In this document: piece by piece, positions 9,598-19,226 of the stretch
Numbering within the stretch: the stretch's first letter is position 1
Layout of the letters: the number at the start of each line of letters is the position of its first letter
Source of the DNA: an uncultured Planctomycetaceae bacterium
Lineage (GTDB): Bacteria > Planctomycetota > Planctomycetia > Planctomycetales > Planctomycetaceae
NCBI GenBank assembly: GCA_943787265.1
Contig: CALSLT010000003.1
Location: forward strand, 124,001 to 188,000
Direction of reading: 5' to 3'
DNA: 64,000 nt
Made by a program: the position numbers and the translations under genes
Notes under the pieces: model-generated
Databases searched by the model: none
What the model was told of the DNA's origin: nothing
What the model saw: the letters and a program-made list of their open reading frames with translations, nothing else

Positions 9598-9781
9598 CTG
9601 GTTAGACGATGTCATCGTCTCGAAGAATTCTTTGACACTCAAGCCGGACTCTCCGATAATTCGCTCAGTTCCGCCAAGCTATTTCAGACTGATAAGGCCC
9701 CCAATTTTCTCGCCAAAGACGGTCCAGGAAATGGAAGCAGGTCAAGAGATCTCATACAAACGTGAATCTTGGGCAGGCATT

Positions 9782-11026
9782 CTAGATAGAAAGCAATGGA
9801 ATCTGCGCGCCGCCACCTGCTCGAATCTCAAGATTGAACAGCTCGATCAATAGATTGAACGTTGCTTTTGAATTCAAGTCACAGTCTTCAATGTAAAACC
9901 AATGACCCCGGTAGTACACAGAAACGGCTGCTCGCAGTGGCGGAAGCTTTGCGACTTTGACCTGCAATAAGTCGCCCGTCATAGAACGCCAGTCAAACTC
10001 CTGACCGTATTCATCACAAGTTCTCGTGAGAAGTCCATCCGAGATATGAGAATCAGGCACGTCGATTCCGTGAGACAGATAGAACATGATCTCTTTGAAG
10101 GATCGCATACTGACCACTAACTCCCGACGGAGTGACGAAGGGTGATCAGCATCGCTTCGCCAGGTTGCAGGATTCTTGAGCTGACCAAACTGGTCGGCCT
10201 TCACTGTGTAGTAGTCTTGGTCGGCATCCAATTCGAGCAATTGAACAATGTTCTGCATTTCGGGAGATGATCTCGCGACGGGAGCAATCCGCAGTACAAG
10301 TGTGTTGGATGCTTTCGGAACGGACCATAGACTCATCCTGCCATCGTCCCCACGCTCGAATCGATAGCCATTCATAGCAGCTTCAACGATTGCTTCACCC
10401 TTGACCAACTCAGCATCAATCGGTGTGGAAACCGAAACCGGGCTGTCGAGCGTCAGCGACTCATTTCCGAGTTCAATGTAACGGTCTTGCTGAAGTTCGC
10501 GGAGTTGATCCGCAACATGGCGAAACGCTTCGAATTCGGGTTTCCTGTCTGGAGTCGGTCCTCCAGCGCTTGTTGCGTTGTCCAGGTCGTTAATCGAACG
10601 GACCGTCATCCTTAATACTCGATTTACAGCCCAGCCTTTTGAGCTCAGAAGGTCGAGCGTGACTATGTCGATGGGGGCTAGCAGACGCCTGTTGAATTCC
10701 GAAGCCTGCTCTGGCTGGTACACGATCGTCGGTTTGCTTTGGGCCGCGAAGTCGGTTGAACCTGAACCTCGTGCTGACGAGAAGGGGAATGAGAGGTCGA
10801 CTCCACCTGCATATGTGTGCTGCCCGGTGATGCTTGGGATCTTGATGAACTCAATTGAGTCTCGGTACTTCATTCGCACCAGATTCAACAGCATCTCTTC
10901 CCGTGCTGTTGTTTGAATGGCACGGTTGTAGTGCGTCCGCGTGTTCTGAAGGGTTTTTGGACCCCACCAGCAACCAGGCTGAGCCGCACACAGCAATAGA
11001 GCGACGAGGGCCAAGGGCCTTGACAT
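9782..11026 (-). CDS. Conserved hypothetical lipoprotein
   Basis: 414 aa from the ATG at 11026. The frame is open 61 codons further upstream, but the chosen start directly precedes a lipoprotein signal (MSRPLALVALLLCAAQPGC), with lipidated Cys19. The mature part begins with a conserved-looking segment (THYNRAIQTTAREEMLLNLV, then MKYRDSIEF and PSITGQ) that I recall from uncharacterised Gram-negative envelope proteins; no known catalytic motif is visible. It is probably anchored in the outer or inner membrane facing the periplasm. It is divergent from the mechanosensitive channel gene and lies inside the segment bounded by inverted repeats. G+C looks lower than in the nap genes (29/60 in line 10021 against 36/60 in line 16021), in keeping with a foreign origin but not proof. 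Confidence 0.75.
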   Translation of the reverse strand: MSRPLALVALLLCAAQPGCWWGPKTLQNTRTHYNRAIQTTAREEMLLNLVRMKYRDSIEFIKIPSITGQHTYAGGVDLSFPFSSARGSGSTDFAAQSKPTIVYQPEQASEFNRRLLAPIDIVTLDLLSSKGWAVNRVLRMTVRSINDLDNATSAGGPTPDRKPEFEAFRHVADQLRELQQDRYIELGNESLTLDSPVSVSTPIDAELVKGEAIVEAAMNGYRFERGDDGRMSLWSVPKASNTLVLRIAPVARSSPEMQNIVQLLELDADQDYYTVKADQFGQLKNPATWRSDADHPSSLRRELVVSMRSFKEIMFYLSHGIDVPDSHISDGLLTRTCDEYGQEFDWRSMTGDLLQVKVAKLPPLRAAVSVYYRGHWFYIEDCDLNSKATFNLLIELFNLEIRAGGGAQIPLLSI

Positions 11027-11220
11027 GTCTAACACCGAAGTTGGGATTTGAGTATTTGTCAGCGCTGCAGTGAATGCTTGTTCGAAACGGTTGCCACACT
11101 GACTCGCAATTTGCAGATTTGTCGGATTGTGACGCAAATATCTCTTCGGTCGTTTGTACCGTTCGATCTCTGGCGGAATCGGGCAGTAGTAATGAATACG
11201 GGGTCGCAATTTGTGATAAC

Positions 11221-11233
11221 CCGCATTATGCGG
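11221..11233. promoter_or_regulatory. Palindrome in divergent promoter region
   Basis: CCGCATTATGCGG is a perfect 6+1+6 palindrome in the 382-bp space between the divergent lipoprotein and channel genes, where a shared operator could sit. Nothing else in that space was recognised, and no clear -35/-10 pair was placed. Confidence 0.3.
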
Positions 11234-11408
11234 CCAATCCGCACAGACGTTAAAGTCGTTTGCAAGATGTGGCGTGTGATTGCCAAATCTGTTTTAAATA
11301 TGCTGAATCGGAGGCCTCGGGATCGCTATCCGTCAAGCTTGGTCCACTCTCGCATGAAGATTTCAAAATTTGCGAGTGACCAACCGCCTGATCAACCCGA
11401 GGGCCACG

Positions 11409-13324
11409 ATGAAGCGATTCCCGATCTGCCTTACAGCGATGCTTCTTATTACCTCGTTGTCCGCTGCCTGCTTCGCGCAGGGGGGGGCTGACAGTGAGAC
11501 TGCACAAGGCGAGTCAGAGCATTCTTCTTCCGCTGTAAATGGGCATTCTCGAGCAAAAGGGCCGGCGTTCGCAACGATTCTTGGAATGTCAGCCACGAAC
11601 TCTGATCGAGTTAAAGAAGTGCAGGCCACACTGAATCGGACGCTTAGAAATCTGGATATCGTCGTTTATGGAGCGAACGAACTAGATGGCGAAGAAGGAA
11701 GCGCTCTCGACGGTCGGAATAGAATCAGGAAACTCCTTTTCGAGGACGGGAGCCATTTGGTACTGCCAGGTGACACAACGGAAGGGGTCAAAGGGAATCA
11801 TCCTGAATCGGGTGAGTCATACACAACGATTCGGCTTTCCTCGAATCCCGTTAATGTTGATGGGATCTACGGTCCGCGTACGTACGCCATGGTATACCTC
11901 TTCCAGGTCACGGAGCACCTGACACCCACAGGGGAAGTTGACCCTCTCACGCTGGACAGGCTGGAACCGATGATTCCACCAAACTGGGTGTTGGCCAGCC
12001 TCATGGAAATGATGCTGGATAAGGAAGCGCTGCCATTGTCACCAGTGCTCGCTAAGGGCTGCACTGCTGCTGTCATGACGTTGCTGATTTTGCTTGTGAG
12101 TGCTGCCATCTTTCAAATGGCTCGAGTCCTGGCCAAATCGCCGGAATTGCTCGCCACGATCATCTTTGCAGAGAAAGACTCCCACTGGCTCAAAACTCTG
12201 ATTAATCAGAAGTTCTTTCTCCGGATGGCGCTGTGGGCTCCGGCAGTATTCATCTACTGCGCCGCTGACTTCTTTCCATCGCCAGAGTCATCAATTGCGG
12301 ACCCATTCCCGTATCTTGCGTACTTTCGAATCCTGGCATGTCATTGTCGCTCGATTTGGATTGTCATTCGCTGCAGTTGTCAGTCTGCTTGTGGCACTGT
12401 GTTTCATGGACGCCGTTCACGAAACGTATACGAGTGAACTACCACCGGATAACCCGATTGAGGGAATTATCCGCGCGGCAAAACGCATCATCACAGTGGT
12501 TGGGCTGGTGCTGATTCTGTCTGCAGTGACTGGCGAAACGCCGATGTATTTCATCGGAGGCATCGGAGCATTGATGGCCATTATCGTCCTCGCGTTTCGT
12601 GACGTTATTCTAGGGCTCGTTGCCAGCGTGCAAATTGTTGTCAATCGCATGGTTGACGTCGGGGACTGGATCGAGATGCCGCAGTATGGTGCCGACGGTG
12701 ATGTACAGACCATTTCACTAAGTTGCGTCAAAGTTCAGAACTTTGACAAGACAATGAGTACCATCCCGACGCACAAGTTGCTGTCAGAGTCCTTTCGCAA
12801 CTGGAGCAGCATGAGGGCGGCAGGTGGGCGGCGGATCAAACGTCGCATCAACATTGATATGAACACAATCCGCGTATGCGATACTCGAATGCTGAATAAA
12901 CTGGAAAAGATCGAGTTGCTCAACGACCATGTCTCGATCAAGCGCGAACTTCTCAAGATTCACAACGGAGAGCACGACGCAAAGGCATCGCCTGGTGAAC
13001 GTGCGACGTCTAACCAATATTGGACTCTTCCGTACCTATGCTGAGATGTACCTGAAAAGTCTCGCCACAGCACCAGTCGATAACGAAGAAAATCCCAGGA
13101 TCAACGTTGATGGGATGACGATGCTCGTTCGACACTGCGAGCCAACGTCACTTGGGTTGCCCGTCGAGATCGTCGCGTTTTGCTCCAGAACTAGCTGGGC
13201 TGACTTCGAGGACGTTCAGGCCGACATTTTCGATCACCTTCTCTCAGTGCTTCCGCATTTTGACTTACGTGCTTATCAGAGCCCGAGCGACGTGACGGAG
13301 AAGGCAACTCTTGCCGCAAAGTGA
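11409..13324 (+). pseudogene. Mechanosensitive channel (YbdG-like MscS) with peptidoglycan-binding domain, two frame changes
   Basis: The ATG at 11409 has a GAGGG ribosome site and opens a signal peptide (MKRFPICLTAMLLITSLSAA). Residues about 140-190 look like a PG_binding_1 domain (VDGIYGPRTYAMVYLFQ ... TGEVDPLTLDRL). Several membrane helices follow, then an MscS pore/beta domain closest to YbdG (LAFRDVILGLVASVQIVVN, GDWIEMPQYGADGD, VKVQNFDKT, then RRLTNIGLFRTY and EIVAFCSRTSWADFE). The frame shifts by one inserted base near 12327-12333 and again at the GG of 12994-12995. With both removed the gene is 638 codons including the stop, with no other interruption. It should gate ion efflux under osmotic stress. 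The frameshifts may be sequencing errors, since the whole neighbourhood shows the same defect. Confidence 0.8.
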
Positions 13325-13445
13325 CCGAGCAGTTGATGCGACTGTAGGGCGATTGGTCCAATTACGATTGGATTCTTTCTCCAGTCGGGGGAGCTGTTTC
13401 CGTTTCCCGGACCATCTATGGTGAGTCAATCGAGGCTCGTATGAT

Positions 13446-13615
13446 CCGACGTGGATGCCGATCCTGGCTAAGATGTATATTTGGTTCCATAAGTTTGGAA
13501 CGACCGAGCAATGCTCGTGCATGAAGCATGCGGGAGTGACGTTCCTGCGGGCTTGACGTTGTCGATTTTCCAGAGGGGCTTTGCAGTCAATCTCGTGATC
13601 GTCTGCGACGCCAAA
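13446..13615. repeat. Right inverted repeat flanking the lipoprotein/channel segment
   Basis: Inverted counterpart of 9430-9597; see that entry for match counts. Shared blocks include TTCCATAAGTTTGG, ACGACCGAGCAA and GCTCGTGCATGAAG. Encoded peptides are also related: FAVNLVIVCDAKARTA here against [15 protein letters not shown] in the left copy. One-base gaps separate the copies at three places, and this copy lies in the stretch where neighbouring genes carry extra bases. Confidence 0.7.
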
Positions 13616-13746
13616 GCTCGGACGGCAGTGACTGCTATTTTCAGTCGGAATCAGAGACGGAATGGTTCATGGCTCCAGTTCGAGTCCGATTCGACGTCCC
13701 GCAGCGAATAGAGGACGACTTCGCGGCCGTTGTCCACGTCGAAATT

Positions 13747-13798
13747 CGAACGAGGCGTTCGATCAGAACTTGCCGAAGTCGCCAGCACGCTGCTTTGA
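13747..13798 (+). pseudogene. Orphan copy of the phoH 3' end
   Basis: 52 bases encode [16 protein letters not shown] and a stop, identical in protein to the end of the PhoH gene at 9378-9429. Nucleotide identity is 46/52 and all six differences are synonymous third-position changes. Homology stops just upstream, apart from a weak VVHV/YAHV resemblance with one extra base. It is in the same orientation as phoH. A purely synonymous pattern means the two ends diverged while both were under protein selection, as expected if one came with an insertion that replaced the gene's original end. Confidence 0.75.
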
Positions 13799-13922
13799 GA
13801 GAAGTTCGGACTTGGCAAGCTCCTGACACTGCCGTACAAAATCGTCTGCAAATGCTTATTGGCGGCTGTCTGTAAGCAGAATTTTGACGAAAGTTGCTGC
13901 ATGCTGAGTCAAGCAGCCGCTT

Positions 13923-14374
13923 TCACTTTTGGTGCTGGATTCGGACGAGCCGGAAGCCTTGGGGCTTTTGTTCGAGCGTGTCGATCCAGTTGGCGGATTG
14001 CCAGTGATAGCGAATCTGCATTTTGTTCAGGCGGCCGCCGAGCAGGTTGTCGGCAGCGAGTCTGAGCGAGGCGGTTTGTTCTTTGGTGGTGGTAGGGCCG
14101 CGGCGGGCAATCAGTCGGATTTCTGATGCGCATTGTTCGATGTCCGAAAACAGCGAGCGAACTTGTGCCTCATTCAGAATTGCTTCGTGCATGGGCGGCA
14201 GTTCGGACAGGTCCATGCCGTCCGTGATTCGGCGGCTGTTCGGTGGGTCGCAGAGGTGAACTCTGTTCGGAACCCATCAGCTCCACCTTGGGACGCCTGA
14301 GGCGAAACCAGTCTCGGCGACTCATTGTTCCCTGTGTCGCTTGGAGTGTTTGCGTTGTCGTTTTTGTCACTCAT
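13923..14374 (-). pseudogene. Small conserved protein at the end of the nap operon, two frame changes
   Basis: The ATG at 14374 overlaps the napB stop by one base (TGATG), indicating coupling. The reading continues as MSDKNDNANTPSDTGN, shifts by one base at 14325-14326 into MSRRDWFRLRRP, then by one more at 14222-14223 (after EQPPNH) into GMDLSELPPMHEAILNEAQV. Without the two extra bases it is 150 codons including the stop. It has no signal peptide, no cysteine-rich motif and an RR-rich N-terminus. I do not recognise a function; from memory similar DGMDLSELPPM proteins accompany nitrate reductase genes in other planctomycetes. It may equally start at the internal MSRRDW Met. Confidence 0.6.
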
Positions 14375-15214
14375 CAGATTCTCCAATCACGGGGCCCGAG
14401 AGGAATTTCGAGGTGGGCTGCAAACGGCACGTGATTTAACTTTGCTTTGGGGGCGTGGCACTGCTGGCAGTTCGTCCTCCACGGATGAGTTGACTCCATG
14501 CCGGGTTCGGCTGTTCGACCGTGACAGCTCAGGCAGTCTTCACGCATCGAGGTTGAATGAGGAACAACGGGCGGAGCCGTCGCAAAGGCTCGTGTCCCCG
14601 CCGTCGGAGCCGGCAGACCGTCAAATGAATTCTCAACGACCAGAGTCGCTGTCGAGAATTTTGCTTTCTGCTCAACGTGACACTGGGTGCAGCTTACGTA
14701 GAACGGGTGTGGCATTTTGGACGCTCGAATTGACTCGCTGCGGAGTCCTTCGCCGTGGCAGGCCATACAACCTCGCGAAGTGTACTGGTCGATCGGGTGA
14801 GGAACGGTGGGGCGGTGCTCCATTGAAAGCTCGCCGTTGTTCACGCCGTGACAACGACGCAATTTTGTCATTCTGGTTAAGCACGATGTTGGCGAACGGG
14901 TCGTACGGCGTCTGCTTCAGCGACGCGAGACTCGTTGTCCAGTCGTGATTCGGACTTTTACGGGCGGTTGTCATTCCGCGATAAGTCGTCGCCGGTAGAA
15001 CGATGGCGTCGTCGGGAGAGGCGTCTTTTGCCTGACTGTGTACTGAATTCTGAGTTGCCGTTTCGACGGGCTCAGAGGACGTCATGGGAGCGGTCACGCC
15101 GATGAAGTAGCCGGTCGTTGCGACGATCATCACGGCGTACGCCACCAGAACCGGTAACCGATTGCGGCTACCTTGTTCGAAGGATAATTCCTGATCTTTG
15201 TTTTCGGGCGACAT
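14374..15214 (-). pseudogene. napB: NapB-like cytochrome c with four heme sites, one frame change
   Basis: The start at 15214 gives an N-terminal membrane anchor (VLVAYAVMIVATTGYFIG). The frame shifts at the GGGG run 14809-14812, between FNGAPP and TVPHPIDQYTS; with one base removed the gene is 280 codons including the stop. Downstream are four CxxCH heme sites: CMACH, CTQCH, CLSCH and CQQCH, arranged as two NapB-like halves, each introduced by a P(T/V)VPH motif. Classical NapB has only two hemes, so this looks like a duplicated NapB domain. It should pass electrons to NapA in the periplasm. It starts 16 bp after the napA stop. Confidence 0.8.
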
Positions 15215-15229
15215 GCAGCAGCTCGGGCT

Positions 15230-17653
15230 CTATGACCTGGTGACCTGAACGGCACTTTTCTTGTAGTCGGGTTGTTTCGAAAATGGATCGATTGCGTCCA
15301 GCGTCAGCTCATTGGCGGCGATGGTCTCATCGAAGAATGGTAGAAACACCGTGCCTTCGGGGCACTTTCCTCGACCATTGATCCAAGCCGGCATCTGGAT
15401 CGCTCCACGACGCGAGGCGACCGTGACACGGTCTCCGTTTCTGATTCCTCGGCGTTGAGCATCTTCCGGGTGCATTTCGAGATAGGCGGATGGCATCGCG
15501 GCGCCAAGTTCCGGAATTCGCCGCGTCATCGACCCGGAATGCCAGTGCTCCAACACTCGCCCCGTACTGAGCATCAGTGGGTAATCGTCGTCTGGAAGTT
15601 CGGCCGGCGGTTCCCACGGATGAAACCAGAGTTGAGCCCGGTCATCTTTGGTGGACGAGTGGTAAAACTGAAATCCGGCCCCTTCTTCAACATAGGGATC
15701 GAGCCCTTCGGAGAATCGGAACTTCGTTTCCTGCCACGAACCATCCTCTTGTTCAACGACTGGCCATCGCATTCCGCGAGCCTTCACATACTCATCGTAC
15801 GGAGCCAGGTCTTTGGTGCTTCAGGCGAGGTAAACTGCCGGTACTCTTCAAACAGGTGTCGGTCGACGTTCACGTCGTAGTAATGTTGCCAGTCCCAGAC
15901 GGGAACGACTTCACCTTTTTCATCGCGTACGTCAAACAGGAATTTCCCGTCGCGATCGCGCATGGTCTCCAGGCCTTTTTCGAACAGCCGGTGCGCGACG
16001 GCAAGAGTCTGCCAGACGTCATCGCGAGCGTCACCAGGCGGCTCGACCATTTTGAACCACTGCTGCGTTCTTCGCTCCGAATTTCCGAACACGCCATTCT
16101 TCTCGACCCACATCGCTGACGGAAGAATCAGGTCGGCCAGTTGCGTGGTCGCTGTCGGGTAGACATCGGAAACGATCAGGAATTTCTCCGACAGATCCTG
16201 CTTCGGGTAGAACAGCTTGTTGAGGTTTGGCAGAGTCTGGCCGGGATTCGTTACCTGGACCCAGATCGTGTCGATGTCGCCGCCGTCGGCTGCCGGAGTG
16301 CAGAACTGCTCCCACATCTTTACGGTGTGGTAACCGGGAGTTGCTTGAATCCGCCCTTCAGGAACGTTCCAGAATTCTTCGGCTTCCTGGCGATGCTCCG
16401 GTTTCATAACCACTCGGCCGCCAGGCAGAGCATGAGCGGAGTGTGCCAACTTCGCGAACTGTTCCGCAAGCCGATGGTTGGCCCGGTCAGGCTTGTCGGT
16501 GCGTCACCCGGACGACCAAAGTGACCGCTCAGCAAATGCACTCCGTGAATCAGGCAGTTGATCGCCGTGCCGCGGGTATGCTGGTTCGCGCCCATGCACC
16601 ACAGCGATGTGATCCGTAGCTTTCGATTTCCAAACAGGTCGGCGAGCATCCGGATATCGTCGGCCGAAATTCCCGACAGCTCTTCTACATACTCTGGGGT
16701 ATAAGGTTCGAGCATCTCGCGATAATCATCGAAGCTGATCGCCTTGCCGTGCAGATTTGGATTTTCAGCATCGGGAGCTTTGAAGTTGCAGTGACGTTCG
16801 ACAAATTCACGATCGAATGTCCCATTCTTGAGCAGCAGATGAGCGATACCGTTGGCCAGAGCGAGGTCACCGTGCGGCTTCAGTTCCAGATAATGCTGAG
16901 CTTGTTCGGTCGTTCGTGTTCGACGCGTTGAAATGTCGATCAGCGTAACTTTCTCACCACGAGAACGGCGGTCGATAACTCGCGAAAACAGAACCGGGTG
17001 CATCTCTGCGGGATTGTTTCCCCATGTGATGAGCACGTCGCATTCGTCGAGGTCATCGTAGCAGCCGGCCGGCTCGTCCACTCCGTAGGTGGCTAGGAAA
17101 CCGGTCACCGCCGAAGCCATGCAAAGGCGAGCGTTCGGGTCGATGTGATTGTTAGCCAGGCCAGCCTTCATGAATTTCTGCGCGGCGTAACCTTCGGGAA
17201 TCGTCCACTGTCCAGACCCGTAAATCGCGAAGCGTTCCGGAGCCTTCTCGATGCGCGAAGCGATCACTTCAACGGCTTCGTCCCAGGAGATCGGCACGTA
17301 CTTGTTTGCCGCGTTTCAGCAATGGCTGAGTCAGCCGGTCTTTGCCGTACAGTACAGCGCCGACATGATAGCCTTTGACGCAGAGCAGTCCTTTATTGAC
17401 CTCGGCGTCTTTGTCTCCGGCTATTGCCACGACGCGACCGTCCTGAACTCCGACCTGCACATGACAACCGGTTCCGCAAAAACGGCACGGCGCTTTGTTC
17501 CAGGAAACATCGGACGACGTTTCGTCGGCGAGCACCGGCAATGACCACGAGGTTGTGCCATGTGGCAGCGGCTGTCGCAGCGGCCATTGCTGCAGAACGA
17601 ATGAAATCGCGGCGAGTCTGTCCGCTCGTCACGTTGTGTGTTGAATCGCTCAT
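15230..17653 (-). pseudogene. napA: Periplasmic nitrate reductase catalytic subunit NapA, six frame changes
   Basis: The ATG at 17653 overlaps the napD stop (ATGA). A twin-arginine signal ([17 protein letters not shown]) leads to the [4Fe-4S] site CRFCGTGC ... GLLCVKG. The molybdenum ligand Cys is in RLCMASAVTGF, and the pterin regions SLWCMGANQHTRGTA, FGRPGDAP and VSDVYPTATTQLADLILPSA match NapA. One-base insertions occur near 17545-17575, at 17304, 16480-16481, 16438-16439, 15829-15830 and 15815-15816. Removing them restores 806 codons including the stop, close to usual NapA length, with expected segments such as TGQPSACGTVREVG and FTRLKHKDLAPYDEY. It reduces nitrate to nitrite with a Mo-bisMGD cofactor. 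No stop codon or deletion other than these shifts was found, so the gene may be intact in the cell. Confidence 0.88.
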
Positions 17654-17919
17654 ACTTGTCTTTCCGCTTCCGACGGACCTGCCGCCACACCCTGTTCGAC
17701 GTCGGCAAACGCGACGTCCACATGCTCTACACCAGGTAAATCGGCCAGCCAGTCAGTCAGTTCGTGCATTGCTTCCGTTCCGGCCGCCTCAACGACGACT
17801 GGTAACCGACAACCTTGCAGCTCTCCTGCTTCGATCGACGCATGCTCGCCGATCGTTGCCAATGCGCGTTCGGCAATTGCTTGTTCGGTTGTCAGGTTGA
17901 TGACTAGCCCGCTGATCAC
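17650..17919 (-). CDS. napD: NapD chaperone for NapA
   Basis: 89 aa, GTG start at 17919 overlapping the nrfD stop as GTGA; the napA ATG in turn overlaps its own TGA. The start VISGLVINL and the later CRLPVVVEA ... LADLPGVEHVDVAF pattern fit the small ferredoxin-like NapD fold, which binds the Tat signal peptide of NapA and delays export until cofactor loading. It is one of the few uninterrupted frames in this part of the operon, which fits its short length. Assignment rests on position and pattern more than on strong motifs. Confidence 0.75.
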   Translation of the reverse strand: MISGLVINLTTEQAIAERALATIGEHASIEAGELQGCRLPVVVEAAGTEAMHELTDWLADLPGVEHVDVAFADVEQGVAAGPSEAERQV

Positions 17920-19200
17920 TGTTGAGTTCCTGTTGAGGCTTCGGTTTCCAACTCGCCGCTTTGTACGAATACACCCGCAGCGGCTTTCAATCCGATCGTG
18001 TAGACCATCAGTCCGAAAGCCCAGACGCCGGCCGACACTTTCCATTCGACGAGGCTGGGGCTGTATTCAACGATTTCATGCAGCGTACTTGGGATGAATC
18101 CTGGGACGATTAAGCCCATGCCTTTTTCGATCCATGCTCCGATCACGGCCAGCAGGCAGGCCAGTACGAGTAACCGTTTCTTTCGCACGACAAGAGGCGA
18201 GAGGAATAGAGCCGTCGCTGCGACGTCGGCAACCAGGGCCGTCCACATCCACGGGACCAGTCCGTTATGTCCATGCATGCCCGAAGAGCAGATATTGAGC
18301 GGCTGCTGTGTGCGCTCCGCCTGTGTAGAACTCGGTAAAGAACTCCGAAACCACCATGAACAGGTTGATGACCAGCGTCACTCGGACAATGTTGGTCAGT
18401 AGTCGAATGGGTTCCATCGAGATGCGGTCTTTGGCCAGCCGGCGCAGGATCAGCAATGTCAGAATGATGAAGGCGGGGCCGGAGACAAACGCACTGGCAA
18501 GAAATCTCGGAGCCAGCAATGCTGAGTTCCAGAAGGGGCGTCCGCCAAAGTCCGCAGTACAGAAACGCGGTGACGGTGTGGATCGAGATCGCCCAGAAAA
18601 TCGGACACCATGACAAACGGAACATACCACCTGGGATTCGGCTCGCGTTTCTGAAATCGCATGTAAAGGAGGTAGCCGCAGACGTGCAGGTTTAAGACCA
18701 GGTAACCGTTCAGCACGGATCACATCCCATGTAAGCATGGAAAGCGGAAAGTTGAACCGACCAATGCCCGGGATCAGATGCCAGAATCGATCAGGTCGGC
18801 CCAGGTCGGCGGTGACGAACATGAGACAAACGACGATCGACGCGATTGCCAGCAGTTCGCCAACGATGACGACGTCGTGCATCTTGTGGTCGCGATAAAG
18901 GTAAGCCGGGATGACCATCATCACGCCGCCGGCCGCCAGACCGACGGCGAATGTGAAGTTGGCAATGTACAGCCCCCAGCTCACATGGTCCGTCATGTGA
19001 GTTACGATCATTCCGTCGGTGACCTGCACGGCCCACGCGTTGGCTCCGACCAGAAACACCGCAGTCAGGCCAATCATCCACGCGTAGAACCACGCGGTTC
19101 CGTCGGTGGCAATTCCCAGCAGCCATCGCAGAAATCGCAGGTACGTGCGAGTTTCGGCGAGGAATTCAGACGAAGCTGATTGTGTGGTTGGTTCGGACAT
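17916..19200 (-). pseudogene. nrfD: NrfD-like membrane quinol dehydrogenase subunit, four frame changes
   Basis: A multi-helix membrane protein starting at 19200, 26 bp after the ferredoxin gene. It shows NrfD/PsrC-like hydrophobic helices (WFYAWMIGLTAVFLVG, VSWGLYIANFTFAVGLAAGG, PLSMLTWDV, VLNGYLVLNLHVCGYLLYM, ILTLLILRRLAKDR). Extra bases lie at 18717-18718, near 18596, at 18547-18549 and near 18270-18280; without them the gene is 427 codons including the stop and reads, for example, SDFWAISIHTVTAFLYCG. By family knowledge it oxidises menaquinol and passes electrons to the partner ferredoxin. It takes the place of NapC here. Confidence 0.8.
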
Positions 19201-19226
19201 ATCGAGATCAATAAACGTCGAAAACG

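Larger units (their letters stand above)
13325..13922. other. Intergenic stretch with remnants
   Basis: About 600 bp with no intact gene. It holds the right inverted repeat (13446-13615) and the orphan phoH 3' end (13747-13798), both described separately. Between 13616 and 13746 a short frame (RVRFDVPQRIEDDFAAVVHV, in phase with the phoH tail after one base is skipped) looks protein-like, but I do not recognise it. 13799-13922 shows nothing beyond the stop region of the nap-operon small gene. Confidence 0.5.

Noticed and set aside
9431-9853. 140-codon plus-strand frame after phoH
   Set aside because: Overlaps the inverted repeat, uses no convincing start and shows no protein-like motif; the related minus-strand frame fits the repeat better.
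15230-17653. Five separate small genes inside the napA region
   Set aside because: The pieces join into one NapA after removal of single bases and have no starts of their own, so they were merged.
12327-18718. Programmed +1 frameshifting as the explanation of the frame changes
   Set aside because: The contexts share no slippery codon or stop-codon pause like that of prfB; six events in one gene would be extraordinary. Kept only as a remote alternative.
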